Source of the DNA: Rhodospirillales bacterium | Lineage (GTDB): Bacteria; Pseudomonadota; Alphaproteobacteria; Rhodospirillales; Casp-alpha2 | Assembly (NCBI GenBank): GCA_021775095.1 | Contig: JAJFII010000104.1 | Coordinates: forward strand, 1-64,000 | Length of the DNA stretch: 64,000 nucleotides | Reading direction: 5' to 3' | Shown: positions 61,429-64,000 of the stretch, piece after piece | Layout of the letters: the number at the start of each line of letters is the position of its first letter | How positions within the stretch are numbered: position 1 is the first letter of the stretch | Translations under genes and position numbers: made by a program | The notes under the pieces: model-generated | The model's input: the letters and a program-made list of their open reading frames with translations, nothing else | Databases searched by the model: none | What the model was told of the DNA's origin: nothing

Positions 61429-63202
61429 TCCGATAACTTTGGAAATTATTCAAAATGCCCTCGGTGCCATCGCCGATGAACTGGCGTTGGTTATCATGCG
61501 CTCTGCCTATTCCAATATTGTCCGCGACTCAATGGATTATTCGACCGCCGTGTTCGATCATAAAGGACAAACCGTTGCGCAGGGGTTGACCACGCCGGTT
61601 CATTTAGGCTCCTTTCCCGATGCCATGCAAAAGCTGACAGCTCTATATGAAGGGGATTTCTTCCCGGGCGACGTTTTCATTTTTAATGACCCCTACGGGT
61701 CTGGGGGAATGCACCTGCCAGATTTTTACATCATTAAGCCGGTTTTTGTTGACGGAACGCTCGAAGCCTTTGTCGGGACCCTTGCCCACCAGTCCGACGT
61801 CGGTGGCATTGCTCCCGGCGGCATGGGTGTCTACGCAAGTGAGATATATCAGGAGGGATTGCGAATTCCGACCCTCAAACTCTATGACGCGGGCAAACCA
61901 AACACTGCGATTTTCCGCTTGATCGAAAAAAATACCCGGGAACCGGTCAATGTTATGGGAGATATCCGGGCCCAAATTGCCGCCTGCAACAATGGCGAAC
62001 AGGCGATGCAGGCGCTGATCAAAACTCATGGGGCGGAAAAATTTCGACGGTATATGGAAGAATTACATGATTATGCGGAGCGCTTGATCCGGGCCGAGAT
62101 TGCAGAGCTGCCGGACGGGACGTTTTTCTTTGAAGACTGTTTGGATGGTATGGGTGAGGACCCGGAGCCCATTTGGTTGCGGGTGAACCTGACCATTGCC
62201 GGAGATCAGGTGCTGATCGATTGGGCGGGAACATCTGATCAGGTTAAATTTGCCATTAACGGTACTTTTCCAACGACCAATGCCATGTCGTATCTGGCGG
62301 TGCGATGCGCTATCGGTGGAACGATCCCCAATTGCCAAGGGTACATGCGGGCGATTACGGCGACTGCCCCAGTTGGTTCGCTGGTTAATCCGGTTGAACC
62401 GGCGGCCTGTGGCGCACGCGGAATAACGTGCTTTCGAATGTTTGACACACTTCTTGGTGCTTTTGCGCAGATCCTGCCGGAGCGCATTCCGGCCGCCAAT
62501 GAAGGCGGGTCATCGGCACCACACATCGCCGGCCGGGACCACAACAACAAACCCTTCATGGTCTCTGGTGGCCTGATGGGGGCCTGGGGCGGGTCCATGG
62601 CGCGCGATGGCCAGGAGGGCATCTCGAACCCGGCCGCCAACCTGGGCAATGCGCCGATAGAGCTATTGGAAACCCGCCAGCCCATTGAGATTACAAAATA
62701 TGCCTTCGTTCAGAACTCCGGCGGGCCGGGACGCAACCGGGGCGGTGCCGCCCTGCAGCGGGGCTATCGTCTGCTGGCGGACGATGCCAAACTGATCATG
62801 CGCTCCGACAGGCGTAACGTGACACCCTATGGGTTATCTGACGGCCTGCCCGGAACACCGTCATGGAACATCATCAATTCCGCTGGTGGGCAAAAATTAT
62901 TGCCGGTTTGCCCCATGGAAAGCGTGCCGATGGTCAAAGGCGATGAATTTATCCACATTCAGGCCGGTGCCGGGGGGTTTGGCAATGCGCTGGAACGCGA
63001 CCCGGAAAAAGTTCTAAGAGATGTCGTGAATGAATTGATTACGCTTTCCTATGCCCACGACGTTTATGGCGTGGTTATCCGTGACGGCAATATTGAGCTT
63101 GCAGCGACCCGCAACAAACGACGGGAACTTAAAAAAACCGGCACCTTCAAAACCGCCTTTCTGACCCACTTTTACAAGGAGATTGGCATCAAACCGATTT
63201 AG
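61418..63202 (+). CDS. hyuB: Hydantoinase/oxoprolinase subunit B (HyuB)
   Basis: A 594-residue Hydantoinase_B family subunit. DPITLEIIQNALGAIADELALVIMRSAYSNIVRDSMDYSTAVFD is the N-terminal signature, FNDPYGSGGMHLPDFYIIKPV and HQSDVGGIAPGGM the core, and GGPGRNRGGAALQRGYR the C-terminal motif. It forms the catalytic pair with HyuA. It overlaps HyuA by 11 bases; ATG at 61412 is a second possible start. Substrate probably the compound imported by the preceding ABC transporter. Confidence 0.9.
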   Translation: MKIDPITLEIIQNALGAIADELALVIMRSAYSNIVRDSMDYSTAVFDHKGQTVAQGLTTPVHLGSFPDAMQKLTALYEGDFFPGDVFIFNDPYGSGGMHLPDFYIIKPVFVDGTLEAFVGTLAHQSDVGGIAPGGMGVYASEIYQEGLRIPTLKLYDAGKPNTAIFRLIEKNTREPVNVMGDIRAQIAACNNGEQAMQALIKTHGAEKFRRYMEELHDYAERLIRAEIAELPDGTFFFEDCLDGMGEDPEPIWLRVNLTIAGDQVLIDWAGTSDQVKFAINGTFPTTNAMSYLAVRCAIGGTIPNCQGYMRAITATAPVGSLVNPVEPAACGARGITCFRMFDTLLGAFAQILPERIPAANEGGSSAPHIAGRDHNNKPFMVSGGLMGAWGGSMARDGQEGISNPAANLGNAPIELLETRQPIEITKYAFVQNSGGPGRNRGGAALQRGYRLLADDAKLIMRSDRRNVTPYGLSDGLPGTPSWNIINSAGGQKLLPVCPMESVPMVKGDEFIHIQAGAGGFGNALERDPEKVLRDVVNELITLSYAHDVYGVVIRDGNIELAATRNKRRELKKTGTFKTAFLTHFYKEIGIKPI

Positions 63203-63366
63203 GTCCATTGCCCTGTTGAGCGAATACACGCAATTGACCTGGGGTGGAAATCGAGTTTTTTGGCGTTTTATTGCGCCAACGCAACGCGCTACTCAAATTT
63301 TCGTTCGCGTACTTACGCATACTTAAAGGTGTGAATGAATTAAGTGGCTGTGGCCGAGCGCACACT

Positions 63367-63897
63367 TTAGAGAGCGCTATTGAGTTTAGAAATACACAAC
63401 TGGATGTTTTCAACGGTCATGATTTTATCTGCCTGCCCCGCTTGGTTGAAAAGCGGCATTCGAAGGACAGGGAAGCGCCGACGAATACCGCTTGGAGAGG
63501 TGACTTCATGAACAAGAAATAGGGGTTCTGCCGTCTCAATCACCTGCCTAGCCGACGCGACGAAACTGTTCATGACCCCGTTATGTTCGGCCTTTGATAA
63601 CCACCATTGGGAAAGCTCAATCCCGAATGCCATAACCAGGTCCTCACCCCAATAGCGAATAAAATAGTCAGCAGTTGTGGCATCGAAATCTGCAACCATG
63701 GTCCCGCGCCGGAGATCGTCTGGAAGATCCATAAGGTCCACATCTTTCCAATAGGGGCCGGAAAGGCGGGTTTCATCCTGTCGCCAGCACTCAAGTGGAA
63801 ACCGCAGTCCATGTTCTTCGATCAGTGCAGCATCGAAATCAGGCAGACGCTTCGTGTCTGCCGAGTAATTTAGAAATCCATCTTGCAGGGGCTTCAT
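63367..63897 (-). CDS. PAS-like (PAS_5-type) hypothetical protein
   Basis: A 176-residue soluble protein: LIEEHGLRFPLECWRQDETRLSGPYWKDVDLMDLPDDLRRGTM and YFIRYWGEDLVMAFGIELSQWW resemble the small stand-alone PAS proteins common in Rhodospirillales, which end with EPLFLVHEVTSPSGIRRRFPVLRMPLF. GGAGG lies nine bases before ATG 63897, while the frame is open to 63957. It faces the hyu operon tail-to-tail with a 164-base gap. No signalling output domain. Confidence 0.7.
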   Translation of the reverse strand: MKPLQDGFLNYSADTKRLPDFDAALIEEHGLRFPLECWRQDETRLSGPYWKDVDLMDLPDDLRRGTMVADFDATTADYFIRYWGEDLVMAFGIELSQWWLSKAEHNGVMNSFVASARQVIETAEPLFLVHEVTSPSGIRRRFPVLRMPLFNQAGQADKIMTVENIQLCISKLNSAL

Positions 63898-64000
63898 TAT
63901 ATGCGCCTCCGGTGCCGTTCCACTATGGTTCGCTATTGAACGCGCCGGTGCCAGCATCTGTCAAATGGTTCTAATATGGTGTGGGACTGAGTAGGTCAAC

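Noticed and set aside
59311-63202. Acetone carboxylase instead of hydantoinase/oxoprolinase
   Set aside because: The related acetone carboxylase has a third (gamma) subunit, which is absent, and the neighbours are amino-acid transport and transamination genes.

Overview
The window is a 64 kb chromosomal segment of a free-living, heterotrophic alphaproteobacterium, most like a marine or aquatic Rhodospirillales-type organism. The evidence is the MipZ division ATPase, adjacent clpS-clpA, a phasin (so polyhydroxyalkanoate storage), a FliN motor-switch protein, DctP/fused DctQM TRAP transport, two PhyH dioxygenases and several small alphaproteobacterial-type proteins. I saw no rRNA, tRNA, CRISPR array, insertion sequence or phage gene, and base composition looks even apart from a few AT-rich intergenic regions.

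Region 1 (about 0.3-5.9 kb) is a complete beta-hydroxyaspartate cycle locus: an IclR-type regulator (bhcR) divergent from bhcA, bhcB, bhcC and bhcD. By family knowledge these four enzymes convert two glyoxylate into oxaloacetate through glycine, beta-hydroxyaspartate, iminosuccinate and aspartate. The operon ends at a strong bidirectional terminator.

Region 2 (about 5.9-15.7 kb) is a catabolic island around a palindromic operator. One arm, on the minus strand, is a TRAP transporter (dctP, fused dctQM, plus a 41-residue membrane protein). The other arm, on the plus strand, runs GntR regulator, PLP aminotransferase, RraA-like aldolase/decarboxylase, SDR dehydrogenase, 3-hydroxyacyl-CoA-dehydrogenase-type enzyme and a beta-keto acid cleavage enzyme (BKACE). 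A PhyH dioxygenase faces it. The set looks like uptake and stepwise degradation of an unidentified carboxylate or amino acid, and its position beside the glyoxylate cycle suggests, without proving, a shared carbon flow.

Region 3 (16-31.5 kb) is mixed: argC, many small secreted or membrane proteins, a retropepsin-like protease operon, an isolated fliN, ChaC, a 2-hydroxychromene-2-carboxylate isomerase-type protein, a second PhyH, a CBS protein, an SSS transporter, an acyl-CoA synthetase/reductase pair, a dienoyl-CoA-reductase-like SDR, a GH114-like protein and a DUF3179 protein.

Region 4 (31.6-50.9 kb) is mostly core: glycosyltransferase, molybdopterin oxidoreductase, mipZ, a VWA protein, a membrane J-domain protein, DOPA-dioxygenase-like protein, galU-ugd-pgm for UDP-glucuronate, a D,D-carboxypeptidase with SPOR domain, phasin with PhaR-like sites, clpS-clpA, a CoA-transferase, a duplicated Cys-rich secreted protein, a FemAB-like acyltransferase and a subtilase.

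Region 5 (51-64 kb) has an orphan sensor kinase with a c-type heme motif, flanked by a short direct repeat. It is followed by a second catabolic operon: divergent LysR, polar amino acid ABC transporter, aminotransferase and hydantoinase/oxoprolinase HyuA-HyuB, ending opposite a PAS-like protein.
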